Notes under the pieces: generated by a model
The model's database searches: none
What the model was told of the DNA's origin: nothing
What the model saw: the letters and a program-made list of their open reading frames with translations, nothing else
Source: QVMG01 sp032073245
GTDB taxonomy: Bacteria > Bacteroidota > Bacteroidia > Bacteroidales > Tannerellaceae
NCBI GenBank assembly: GCA_032073245.1
Contig: DAMANX010000024.1
Span: forward strand, 19,808-83,807
Length of the DNA: 64,000 bases
Reading direction: 5' to 3'
Made by a program: the position numbers and the translations under genes
In this document: positions 1 to 7,854 of the stretch, piece after piece
Numbering within the stretch: the first letter of the stretch is position 1
How the letters are laid out: every line of letters begins with the position of its first letter

Positions 1-2331
1 CTGAACACCTGAACCGGTAGCTATAATAATTTCTTTCTGATCTCTGTAAAGCTCTTCAACTTTATTCCGGTTCAAACCGATATTAACATCTACATTCCAG
101 GCCCAATCCTTATTTTCAATAATATTCACACCCACATTTGCTTCGAAACCATCATTTTTCAATGAACCAACATTTCTCCAGGCTTGACTCACCCCGGTTA
201 CGGCAGGTAATGGCACCTGATATAATAAGTTAGAAGTGTTCTTATGATAATAATCCAAGGTAATATTCAAGCGTTGAAACAATGAGATATCAAGTCCTAC
301 ACCTGTGGTATACGTTTTTTCCCATGTCAAGTCTTTATTTTCGATCTGAGATATAATTCCTCCGGGTATTTCATTGTACTTATCTGTAGTGTACAATGCC
401 AAATGGGGATAAAGTGAGTCAGGACGTTTACCTACCGAACCATAACTGACACGAAGTTTTAACTGATCTACATAATCTAACTTAAAGAAATTTTCTTTAT
501 GAATGTTCCATCCGGCACTTATAGAGAAGAAGTTACCATATTTAGCATCTTCACCAAAATTGGATGCACCATCACGACGGAATGATGCTTGAGCCAGATA
601 TTTATTATCATACGAATAATTTGCGTTGAACAACATGGATTGTACTGCCCATTCATTCTGGCTACCTACTACTGCCTGAGGTACTGCTGCTGCATCACCT
701 ACTGTAAACCCGGGAGCAAAACCACTTTTTTCAGATTCATTAACTGTACCTGTGTATGTGTTCCATTCATAAGCTGCTACTCCATTGATTGAGTGAAGGC
801 CAAATGATTTGTTAAAACGTAACAATTGATTGCTATAAACACGATAAGATTGTACGATTCTATCTTTCAGGTTACCGTTTACTGATAGCCCGTCGGAAGA
901 ACGAGGGTCATAATATTCTTTCCGAGTTGAATTTAAGTAACGATAGTTATTTACTGAGGCAAAGGTTAACCAATCCGTTATCTTTACATCGAAATCAAGA
1001 TTACCCATAAATTCATAACCTGTTACTTTCTTAAAATTCCATTGAAGATCATACATGTAGTTACTTCCTGAAGTATTTACCCAGGTTGGATTCGGTGAAT
1101 TACCCAACAAATTGCCTTCCGCATCATAAGGGCTATCCCATGGCATATTACCATATAATGCCTCCATACTTGCTTGTTGATCCATAATGTCATAACGGGC
1201 GCCGCTGATCTGAGGTTTGATTTTCAGCCACGGAGCAAAATCATAATCTACATTAAAACGGAAGTTATAACGTGTAAATTCATAATCTTTTACCGCACCT
1301 TCTTCATTATAATAACCTACGGATAAATAAGTTTTCAGATTCTCAGATCCTCCGCTGGAAGAAACATTATAATCTTGTGTAAATCCTAATTGCGTTCCTT
1401 CTTTGAACCAATCATAATTAGAGTTTCTTAAAGCTTCTTTATCCTGCCAACGAGTGAAATTTATCTTTTCCTGATTAGAAAATGACGAATAATAATCAAA
1501 CAACTCAGCTCCGTCCATTAAATCAAGGTTACCTCTATTAAGTTGGCTGATACCTAATTTAGCAGATACATTCAACGTCGATTTTCCTGTTTTACCCTTT
1601 TTGGTAGTTACCAGAATAACCCCGTTTGCTCCTTGTGAACCATAAATAGCTGTAGATGCTGCATCCTTTAATACTGACATAGATTCTATATCAGCAGGAT
1701 TCAGAGAGCCGGCTGCGCTACCAATAATTACCCCATCAACCACCCAAAGCGGGTCAGTGCTTCCATTGATTGTTGATTTACCACGGATAACTATTTTTCC
1801 AGCCTGTCCGGGTTGGCCTTCACCAGGACTTACGTATACACCGGGAGCTTTACCGGAAAGCATATTCTCAACAGAAGGGGATGTTGTTCCCTGCAATTTC
1901 TGATTGCTAATCACTTGCATTGCACCAGTCAAGCTTTCTTTTCTTTGAACACCATAGCCGACAACAACTATTTCGTCCAAAGTCTGGCTGTCTTCCTTTA
2001 ACCTGATTGTCATCGGCTGATTTGTGGCTGCAACTTCCACATTCAGATAACCAATATAAGAAACTACCAGAGTTGCCCCTGGTGAAGTAATTAAAGAAAA
2101 ATTTCCATCATAGTCGGTGCTGGCGCCATTTAAAGTCCCTTTTTCCAATACATTTGCACCAATAACTGTTTCCCCTGTTGTAGCATCTACAACTGTACCT
2201 TTTACGGTGATTTTATCCTGCTGTAGTTTTTCTGTACGTGAACCGGATGCCCATAGCATACCAGGTAAACACAACAAATTAGTCCACAGGAAGACACTAA
2301 CAATCCATTTGCTTTTTTTTAGACAATTCAT
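1..2331 (-). CDS. SusC/RagA-family TonB-dependent receptor, 3' end beyond window
   Basis: Outer-membrane receptor that imports oligosaccharides with a SusD lipoprotein partner and TonB energy. Read on the minus strand from an ATG at 2331, the frame stays open for 777 codons to the window edge, so the barrel C-terminus is missing. A signal peptide is followed by a CarboxypepD_reg-like domain (about residues 40-120, with VVSYIGY), the SusC hallmark DEIVVVGYG, and a plug domain with VIRGKSTING and SVLKDAASTAIYGSQGANGV. There is no STN domain, so FecR-type signalling is not expected, unlike the receptor at 17031-20588. The SusD partner would lie to the left, outside the window. Family assignment is firm; substrate is unknown. 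Confidence 0.95.
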   Translation of the reverse strand, partial: MNCLKKSKWIVSVFLWTNLLCLPGMLWASGSRTEKLQQDKITVKGTVVDATTGETVIGANVLEKGTLNGASTDYDGNFSLITSPGATLVVSYIGYLNVEVAATNQPMTIRLKEDSQTLDEIVVVGYGVQRKESLTGAMQVISNQKLQGTTSPSVENMLSGKAPGVYVSPGEGQPGQAGKIVIRGKSTINGSTDPLWVVDGVIIGSAAGSLNPADIESMSVLKDAASTAIYGSQGANGVILVTTKKGKTGKSTLNVSAKLGISQLNRGNLDLMDGAELFDYYSSFSNQEKINFTRWQDKEALRNSNYDWFKEGTQLGFTQDYNVSSSGGSENLKTYLSVGYYNEEGAVKDYEFTRYNFRFNVDYDFAPWLKIKPQISGARYDIMDQQASMEALYGNMPWDSPYDAEGNLLGNSPNPTWVNTSGSNYMYDLQWNFKKVTGYEFMGNLDFDVKITDWLTFASVNNYRYLNSTRKEYYDPRSSDGLSVNGNLKDRIVQSYRVYSNQLLRFNKSFGLHSINGVAAYEWNTYTGTVNESEKSGFAPGFTVGDAAAVPQAVVGSQNEWAVQSMLFNANYSYDNKYLAQASFRRDGASNFGEDAKYGNFFSISAGWNIHKENFFKLDYVDQLKLRVSYGSVGKRPDSLYPHLALYTTDKYNEIPGGIISQIENKDLTWEKTYTTGVGLDISLFQRLNITLDYYHKNTSNLLYQVPLPAVTGVSQAWRNVGSLKNDGFEANVGVNIIENKDWAWNVDVNIGLNRNKVEELYRDQKEIIIATGSGVQ

Positions 2332-2543
2332 TTCGATTGATTTTAGATTTTGTTAATTTATACGTAAATTAAACCGATATTAAGAATACCTCATAGAGGT
2401 GTTAGGCTTTGCATTAATTGTTAACAATCATAGTCATTTTGGGATTAGTTCATTCATACTGAGCTGATTCGTTTTGATTAAAATGTAACAAAAAATGTAA
2501 TCATGACTTGGACGTTTTCTTTTTTTAACTACCCGAGCAGCGG

Positions 2544-2551
2544 CAAAGATA
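2544..2551 (-). promoter_or_regulatory. putative -7 box TATCTTTG for the partial susC
   Basis: On the minus strand this matches the Bacteroidetes -7 consensus TAnnTTTG. It would give an untranslated leader of about 200 nt before the ATG at 2331. No clear -33 TTTG was seen at the right distance. Confidence 0.4.
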
Positions 2552-2720
2552 CGAGAAGCAGTTTGAAAAACGATCTTATTTTAATCTTATTTTTAAATTA
2601 TTAGCTTAATTCTTATTCGACTAAATCATGTAAGCATTGATTATCAACAGATTTATATTAATAGATGAAATAAGAAGTCTTTAATTAATAATAAATTGTC
2701 ATTTTATAATTAAAGTAAGC

Positions 2721-2760
2721 AAAAACGTCAGACTGGTATATTTACCAATCTGACGTTTTT
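2721..2760 (-). terminator. rho-independent terminator of the CsgG-DUF799 operon
   Basis: Inverted repeat of 18 bp arms (2721-2738 and 2743-2760) with one wobble position and a 4-nt loop. A-runs on one side and T-runs on the other let it act on either strand. It lies about 40 nt after the last gene of the minus-strand operon. Confidence 0.75.
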
Positions 2761-2799
2761 AATGTTCTTTTAAATAATAAACCCTTATTTATTTATGAA

Positions 2800-3486
2800 T
2801 CATTTATTTACAACTCCTGATAAAATTACTTCTCCAGCTTCAATATTCTGATCCTGATTGAACATGGGAGAGTAATAACCTTCCGGCAGGTCTCTCAAAA
2901 CATAATTATTACAACGACGGGCAGCAACAATTTTGTCTGTTAAAGCTGTATTAATAGCTGAAGCAGCCAGATCTACAAGCATACCTAATACTCCAAGACT
3001 ATTACCGGAGTTGAGGCTGGTATCGATTGACAAAGTTCCTTTCCGGTCAAATAATATTTCATTCGATTGAGTTGATTTCATCATATATTCGACTTCCACT
3101 GTTATAGTGTTTCCAATAACGGATTTTTCCCATCGGTTAATAGTAGTAAAGAAGGCTACATCCGCACCAAAAACATTATTAAAAGGAGACAAATTGCCTT
3201 CAATAAACATTTCACTATCGTAAGCACTTTCACTTCGTAACATATCCATAGCCAAAAAAGGAGAAATCACATAATATCCCTTTTCGCTTAAAGGTTGTGC
3301 TAAAGAAGTATAGAAAAACTCTTTTGCTTCCACATGCACCGTTTTATTTACCGGGGGCATAATTAATACTACTATAGGTTTTTCCTCATATACTTTAGGA
3401 TAATTTATCCCTCGTGTAAGTGGGCTCGAAGTCGTACAGGAAACCAGTAAGCAAGTGAGTACAGCAATATATAGTAGATTTTTCAT
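2800..3486 (-). CDS. DUF799 (GNA1162-like) lipoprotein
   Basis: A 228-residue lipoprotein; the lipobox LLVSC places the acylated Cys at about residue 17. The body resembles the DUF799/GNA1162 family, periplasm-facing lipoproteins with an alpha/beta fold of unsettled role (seen: VLIMPPVNKT near the N-terminus and the FGADVAFFTTINRW segment). It is the last gene of a four-gene operon and overlaps the preceding DUF4810 gene by 4 nt (ATGA type), implying translational coupling. CsgG, DUF4810 and DUF799 proteins recur together in other Gram-negatives, which suggests a shared envelope complex. That complex is inference; the family call is fairly secure. Confidence 0.8.
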   Translation of the reverse strand: MKNLLYIAVLTCLLVSCTTSSPLTRGINYPKVYEEKPIVVLIMPPVNKTVHVEAKEFFYTSLAQPLSEKGYYVISPFLAMDMLRSESAYDSEMFIEGNLSPFNNVFGADVAFFTTINRWEKSVIGNTITVEVEYMMKSTQSNEILFDRKGTLSIDTSLNSGNSLGVLGMLVDLAASAINTALTDKIVAARRCNNYVLRDLPEGYYSPMFNQDQNIEAGEVILSGVVNK

Positions 3487-3830
3487 TCGGAGAATTGTTT
3501 AATAAGGCGATCCATAAATATTGCTGATTGGGGATAAAGTTCTTTTTCCTTTTGAAACATAGCTAGTCCTTCGTCTTTTTTATTATTCTGAAGCAGCAGG
3601 TAGCCATATTCGGCATGAATACCCGGAGGAGCTACCTTACGTGATCCTTTAGGGTTATTGATCATTGCCTGATAGGTCTTCATCAATTTCTCTGAAGATT
3701 CCGGTGTTTGATCTTTATAGTAACTATAAGAAGCATTTTCATAATCATTCCAACTGTAAAGGCTTTTAGGTGTATTAGTACAAGAAGCACATAATAAAGC
3801 TAAAACAGTTAGCAAATATAAATGTCTCAT
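3483..3830 (-). CDS. DUF4810 small lipoprotein
   Basis: A 115-residue lipoprotein with a lipobox ending LLCASC (Cys at about residue 17). The mature part has the features of DUF4810: an early SLYSWNDYENASYSYYKDQ segment, then APPGIHAEYGYLL and a helical TPR-like tail with LFPQ/LYPQSAIFMDRLI-type packing. It overlaps the genes on both sides by 4 nt, so all three lipoproteins are probably made together. No enzymatic motif is visible. Its likely role is as a structural or accessory subunit of the CsgG-associated envelope assembly (inference). Confidence 0.8.
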   Translation of the reverse strand: MRHLYLLTVLALLCASCTNTPKSLYSWNDYENASYSYYKDQTPESSEKLMKTYQAMINNPKGSRKVAPPGIHAEYGYLLLQNNKKDEGLAMFQKEKELYPQSAIFMDRLIKQFSE

Positions 3831-4165
3831 GGTAGTAAAATCTCTTTAGTTTCCTGAGTGGATAAAAATATATTACGGTCATACAAAGTTTTTCCGTTGG
3901 ATGTAACCACAATACTACGTGTTCCTGTGGCAACACTATATGTATCTCCTTTTATATTCCATTTCCCATCTTTAAATACTTTCGCATTGAATGTTGTAGA
4001 GCCATCTAAGGCAACCTGAACAGGTTTATTATACTTCGTATTGGAGATAAATACAAGGTAAGCCTGATCAGACAATCCTTGCGTTGAGGCAACCTTTCCT
4101 ACAGAACACCCTGAAAATAAAAAGCATAGGCTAAATATCAGGCCCAAAAATATCTTTGATTTCAT
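3827..4165 (-). CDS. small lipoprotein of the CsgG operon, function unknown
   Basis: A 112-residue protein with a clear lipoprotein signal (hydrophobic stretch then FLFSGC, Cys at about residue 20). The mature domain looks like a compact beta-sandwich: alternating beta-prone stretches with a NGKTLYDRNIFLSTQETKEI segment near the end. I do not recognise a named family. It sits second in the operon, overlapping the CsgG-like gene by 1 nt and the DUF4810 gene by 4 nt. The arrangement argues that it belongs to the same envelope complex. Confidence 0.7.
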   Translation of the reverse strand: MKSKIFLGLIFSLCFLFSGCSVGKVASTQGLSDQAYLVFISNTKYNKPVQVALDGSTTFNAKVFKDGKWNIKGDTYSVATGTRSIVVTSNGKTLYDRNIFLSTQETKEILLP

Positions 4166-5094
4166 TATTTAATCTCCTCTATATAATAGTTTGCTAAATC
4201 ATCAGGATTGATCTCTCCTTCCTTGAATACAACCAATGAATATTCTGTTTCAGGTGTATCTCCCCCCACAGCAATTACTTGTACTTCACCCACTTGTTTC
4301 CCCGGTAATTCCATGTTAATACCTGTTTGTGGATTTTTTACAGTTTTTCCTTTCTTCATTACATGAAAAGAATTTCCCACCTCAATGCCTTGGCTGGTTC
4401 CTCCGGAAACAAAAATGGCATCATTATCATAGGCAAGAAAGAAAGCACGCCAAGGTTTATTGGTACATTTATTGATAATGTTTTCCACCAATTGAGAAAT
4501 AGCAGCTGAAATAGCTTTATCACTCAACGTAGCATCGTAATCAGCGCGTCCGCCTACACCAAAAGTGGACTTGGTTTTTAATTCCGCTTCTCCTTTCCCT
4601 TCATCAGAATAGATAATAAGGCCCGTAGCAACATCTACCAGACGAATACTAACTGCGGCCTCGACAATTTGAGTTTTAGAAGATGAAAAGATTTTTACAT
4701 CTCCAACGTTCTTACGTCCAAATTGGGTAATTGAGCCAATTATTAGATAATCAGCACCTATATTCTGGAAACCTTCTCCAGAAGAGTTCGCTTCATCCAT
4801 CAATTGATCGAGATCATGCCGCTCTAATAAAAGAAATTTATTGGATGCTGCCAGTTTAGAAGATAAGATATCAAGCGCCTGTTTCCCCATTGGATCATTT
4901 TCTTTGTCATAAAATAAACCCTTCGCATATTGTGTTTCATTTGAAAAACGGCCAATTGCAACTTTGCGTTTCAACTCTTTGGAAGTATCAGTGACTACAG
5001 TTGATGGAGCTTCTACCTCCACAACTTTTCGTTGAGCATATAGGCCCGTGCTAACATACACTAGGGCTATCAATAAAAGCGACTTTTTCTTCAT
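4165..5094 (-). CDS. CsgG-family outer-membrane assembly protein
   Basis: A 309-residue exported protein of the CsgG/HfaB family, whose best-known member forms the curli secretion pore. The family core is visible as KRKVAIGRFSNET, LDILSSKLAASNKFLLLERHDLDQL, GADYLIIGSITQFGR and VDVATGLIIYSDEGKGE (about residues 40-180). A C-terminal domain from about 215 (VSGGTSQGIEVGNSF) resembles FlgT/CsgG-associated C-terminal modules. Unlike E. coli CsgG, the signal peptide ends in a type-I-like GLYAQ site with no lipobox cysteine, so it is probably not acylated. It leads the operon. No curli subunit genes are nearby, so a curli role is not supported. Confidence 0.85.
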   Translation of the reverse strand: MKKKSLLLIALVYVSTGLYAQRKVVEVEAPSTVVTDTSKELKRKVAIGRFSNETQYAKGLFYDKENDPMGKQALDILSSKLAASNKFLLLERHDLDQLMDEANSSGEGFQNIGADYLIIGSITQFGRKNVGDVKIFSSSKTQIVEAAVSIRLVDVATGLIIYSDEGKGEAELKTKSTFGVGGRADYDATLSDKAISAAISQLVENIINKCTNKPWRAFFLAYDNDAIFVSGGTSQGIEVGNSFHVMKKGKTVKNPQTGINMELPGKQVGEVQVIAVGGDTPETEYSLVVFKEGEINPDDLANYYIEEIK

Positions 5095-5533
5095 GGCAAT
5101 TCCCAGATATAATAATGTATTCTATGAACAAAGTAAATAAATAGAAGTAACCTATCCTACTTTTACAGATGGTTTTTATCATATTTAAAAGCAAAAAATA
5201 CATAAATCTCATTGACCTTTTTAATTTCAATATTTACCAAAATATTTTTCTTTATGGAAATATAAATATTTTTTATGAACGTATGTGCAAAGGTATCCAG
5301 AATGCTGAGAAGATAAGGGTACCGTGAGAAGTTCAAAGCAGAAGTGAATCAGAAAAACTACTAATCCTCGAATCCGGATTAGCAAAGTTTAATACCCGTA
5401 AGGAACAAGGAACGCCTATAGCTGATTTCCTGAATAATAGCAAATTATTACTTAATGAATTAAGTAAATAAACAAAAGATGAGAAGTACTTTCTGATAAA
5501 AATAACCTCACTTCTAATAAAAACTATAAACTT
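5095..5533. other. intergenic region with possible gene scrap
   Basis: AT-rich region containing the upstream region of the CsgG operon. An uninterrupted but start-less plus-strand frame at 5328-5471 could encode about 47 residues (it includes LILESGLAKFNTRKEQG). It may be the tail of a lost gene or chance; no family was recognised. Confidence 0.35.
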
Positions 5534-5974
5534 TTAATGTTCTGAAAATATTTTTTCTAACCTGACATGAACTTTAGTAATGTTATTGTTACAATAGTAA
5601 TCTTCTTCCAACACTAATTCCTGTGGTTTCAAATCAATTATTTTTTTTGTCTCATAGCCGTTTTCATAATCTTTTTTGATCTGTATTATTTTATCCTCTG
5701 GACTATAAGAATATTTTCGTTCATTGAATACCCCATCAATGAGTAAGCCCGGATAATGAAAAAAGTTTTTCTTATCAAACTTATAATACTCACCTTCATC
5801 AATTTTAAGAGCTTGACCATATTGATCATTTATAATTTCATGCCTTTCTTTTACATGCCATTGGCCTATCAATAAATTGGCTTCGGGGTTATCCTCTTTA
5901 TCGCATGAGATTAAAAATAATGATCCCCAAAAGCACAAACACAAAATAGTCTTCAGATAATTTACGGTTTTCAT
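5534..5974 (-). CDS. lipocalin-like lipoprotein, hypothetical
   Basis: A 146-residue lipoprotein starting at the ATG at 5974; a longer start at 5980 would need a TTG. The signal ends LFLISC, placing the acylated Cys near residue 24, followed by DKED. The mature part, with LLIGQWHVKERHEI then alternating beta strands, looks like the small lipocalin-like domains common among Bacteroidales lipoproteins. It stands alone between the CsgG operon and a sulfatase gene on the same strand. Function is unknown, and the fold call rests only on the LxGxW opening and the beta-rich pattern. Confidence 0.65.
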   Translation of the reverse strand: MKTVNYLKTILCLCFWGSLFLISCDKEDNPEANLLIGQWHVKERHEIINDQYGQALKIDEGEYYKFDKKNFFHYPGLLIDGVFNERKYSYSPEDKIIQIKKDYENGYETKKIIDLKPQELVLEEDYYCNNNITKVHVRLEKIFSEH

Positions 5975-6022
5975 AATCAAAAGATTAACAAGTTATTATT
6001 ATAATATGAAACATTAATTAAT

Positions 6023-7483
6023 TTATATATTCGGTTTCGTGTATAGTTTCAATGACTCATTCCACGGAATCATTTCTCCTTTGCCCCACCAAAAGAAAGA
6101 ATCCAGGTCGCAGAAGTCATTATTCTTTTTCATTTCTTCTTTCAATATTCGGTGATAGGAAAAAACCTTAAAGGCATATGCCGGTTCATTTGCAAGGTTT
6201 ATCATTTCCCAAGGATCATTTTTAAGATCGAAAAGTTGTTCAGTACGGGTTCCACCGACATTATACACAATATATTTCCAGTTATCTTTTACTAATGCAC
6301 GTTGGATACTATTATATGCAAGAAATATATGATCCCGGTGTTTCTCTGCTCCATTTAAAACAGGAACTAATGATTGCCCTGTAACAGATGGGGCAGGAGC
6401 AATACCAACCAATTCACAAAGAGTGGGATAAATATCATATAAATAACAATTGACATCCCGCTTCGTCCCTTTTTCCAGGCCGGGAGCCGAAATTACAAGT
6501 GGAACACCTATACTGTGCTCATAAAGGTTTTGCTTACCCAGCAGTCCGTGTTGGCCGACAGCCAGTCCATTGTCAGAGGCAAATACGAGAATGGTATTAT
6601 CTAATTCTCCATTATCTCTTAATGCCTGCAATATTCTTCCAATTTGTACATCCAATTCACTTATCATACCGTAATACCCTGCCAGATCCTGTTTAATAGC
6701 TGTCTCCGTTCTGGGGAAAGGTAGTAGCACTTCGTCTCGCACTTTCATATCACCATTATCAAAAGGGTGCTGAGGCAGGAAATTAACAGGCAAATCAATC
6801 ATTTCGGGATCATACTTATGCCCATAGGACGGATGTTGCATGCGCGGATCATGTGGGGAGGTAAAAGCAACATACATAAAATAAGGGCTGTTTTTTCTCT
6901 TTTGTGATTTTAGGAAATCTATTGCTGCATCGGCAAACATCTCCGAAGAGAATTTATCACCTATAAAAGGCTTCTCGTCATAGGATCCTGTTGGATCATA
7001 ATGACGTAACCGGGGTTGTATATGTCCATCTGTATCATAGGAATGCATTCCTCCAAAAAATATATTCTCACCTCCCGCAAAAGACCGGTTGAATGATTTA
7101 TGATCAGAATGCCATTTTCCTGTTGCAAACGTAGTATATCCATTTTCTCGTAATTGTTCCGGTAAAGTAATATGCTCTTCGGGAATTCGTTGTCCATCAT
7201 GTATCACCTGGTAAACACCTCTACCGGTCATGATCTTAGCACGGCTGGGCATTGATAAAGCACCACCCAGCGATCCGTTGGTATATGTACGAGTCATCGA
7301 AACACCATTCGACACAATATGATCTATATTAGGTGATTTCACCTGTGTATTTCCATAAGCATGGATACAGCTCCGTTGCAGATCATCCGCTAGAATAAAG
7401 ACAATATTAGGAGATTTCTTTTTTTGAGCAAAACCTGGAGATACAATAAACAAAGCACAAACCGGAATTAATATTTTTCTCAT
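6023..7483 (-). CDS. exported S1 sulfatase, serine-type (iduronate-2-sulfatase-like)
   Basis: A 486-residue sulfatase that should hydrolyse sulfate esters on a sugar in the periplasm. A signal peptide (cleavage near GFAQ) precedes NIVFILADDLQ, whose DD pair binds Ca2+. The formylglycine motif is serine type: Ser77 in SMPSR, followed by AKIMTGR. Further sulfatase signatures are GKWHSD, YVAFTSPHDPR and the second metal site FASDNGLAVGQHG. A serine-type site needs an anaerobic sulfatase-maturating enzyme (anSME), which is not in this window. The gene is divergent from the GH2 gene at 7855, suggesting joint use. Exact substrate cannot be read. Confidence 0.92.
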   Translation of the reverse strand: MRKILIPVCALFIVSPGFAQKKKSPNIVFILADDLQRSCIHAYGNTQVKSPNIDHIVSNGVSMTRTYTNGSLGGALSMPSRAKIMTGRGVYQVIHDGQRIPEEHITLPEQLRENGYTTFATGKWHSDHKSFNRSFAGGENIFFGGMHSYDTDGHIQPRLRHYDPTGSYDEKPFIGDKFSSEMFADAAIDFLKSQKRKNSPYFMYVAFTSPHDPRMQHPSYGHKYDPEMIDLPVNFLPQHPFDNGDMKVRDEVLLPFPRTETAIKQDLAGYYGMISELDVQIGRILQALRDNGELDNTILVFASDNGLAVGQHGLLGKQNLYEHSIGVPLVISAPGLEKGTKRDVNCYLYDIYPTLCELVGIAPAPSVTGQSLVPVLNGAEKHRDHIFLAYNSIQRALVKDNWKYIVYNVGGTRTEQLFDLKNDPWEMINLANEPAYAFKVFSYHRILKEEMKKNNDFCDLDSFFWWGKGEMIPWNESLKLYTKPNI

Positions 7484-7658
7484 AATTACATAACGTATTA
7501 AAAATTAGGATGCGTAAAGATAACTAGGATTTTGGGAACTCCTAAAATTAATATTTATAATCTGCAGGAGTTAATACATATAACTTTACATTTGAATATA
7601 ATTACGAAGTAAGAAAATAAAAACGATACTACAGATGCAGATAAAGTAAGAAATAATC

Positions 7659-7666
7659 TATCTTTG
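7659..7666 (+). promoter_or_regulatory. putative -7 box TATCTTTG for the GH2 gene
   Basis: Exact match to TAnnTTTG on the plus strand, giving a leader of about 180 nt before the ATG at 7855. No convincing -33 box was seen. Confidence 0.35.
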
Positions 7667-7686
7667 TCTGCATTACATTTTTTCCG

Positions 7687-7722
7687 GAATGAAAATCTGA
7701 AAGGCTTTATAGATTTTCATTC
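7687..7722. repeat. perfect 12-bp inverted repeat in GH2 leader
   Basis: Arms 7687-7698 and 7711-7722 are perfectly complementary around a 12-nt loop. It could be an mRNA leader stem or a leftover terminator. Confidence 0.5.
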
Positions 7723-7854
7723 TATTTATAAACTATTACTCAATGCAATTAAAGATATCAGCTTTAATCAAGGATTTCTTATACCCGTTAACCCTTCGGC
7801 ACAAAACTACTCTGCTGCCGAATTCCAATATGTTTGACCTTATAATAAAATAAT

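Larger units (their letters stand above)
2332..2799. other. intergenic region upstream of susC
   Basis: AT-rich spacer between the susC start and the end of the CsgG operon. It holds the putative susC promoter at 2544-2551, its long leader, and the hairpin terminator at 2721-2760. No open reading frame worth calling was seen. Confidence 0.6.
7613..7837 (+). other. start-less open frame, possible remnant of a lost gene
   Basis: 75 codons without an internal stop and without any Met, ending in a TGA at 7835-7837, 17 nt before the GH2 ATG. The tail includes DISFNQGFLIPVNPSAQNYS, which reads like real protein, but no family is recognised. In AT-rich DNA a frame of this length is unusual but not impossible. 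The putative GH2 promoter lies inside it. Confidence 0.2.
7484..7854. other. divergent promoter region with hairpin
   Basis: Spacer between a sulfatase and a GH2 gene read in opposite directions. It holds a -7-like box at 7659-7666 and a hairpin at 7687-7722. A start-less plus-strand open frame also runs across much of it (see 7613-7837). Confidence 0.5.

Noticed and set aside
4165..5094. Curli biogenesis operon
   Set aside because: Only the CsgG-like protein is present; no CsgA/B, CsgE or CsgF-like genes were seen.
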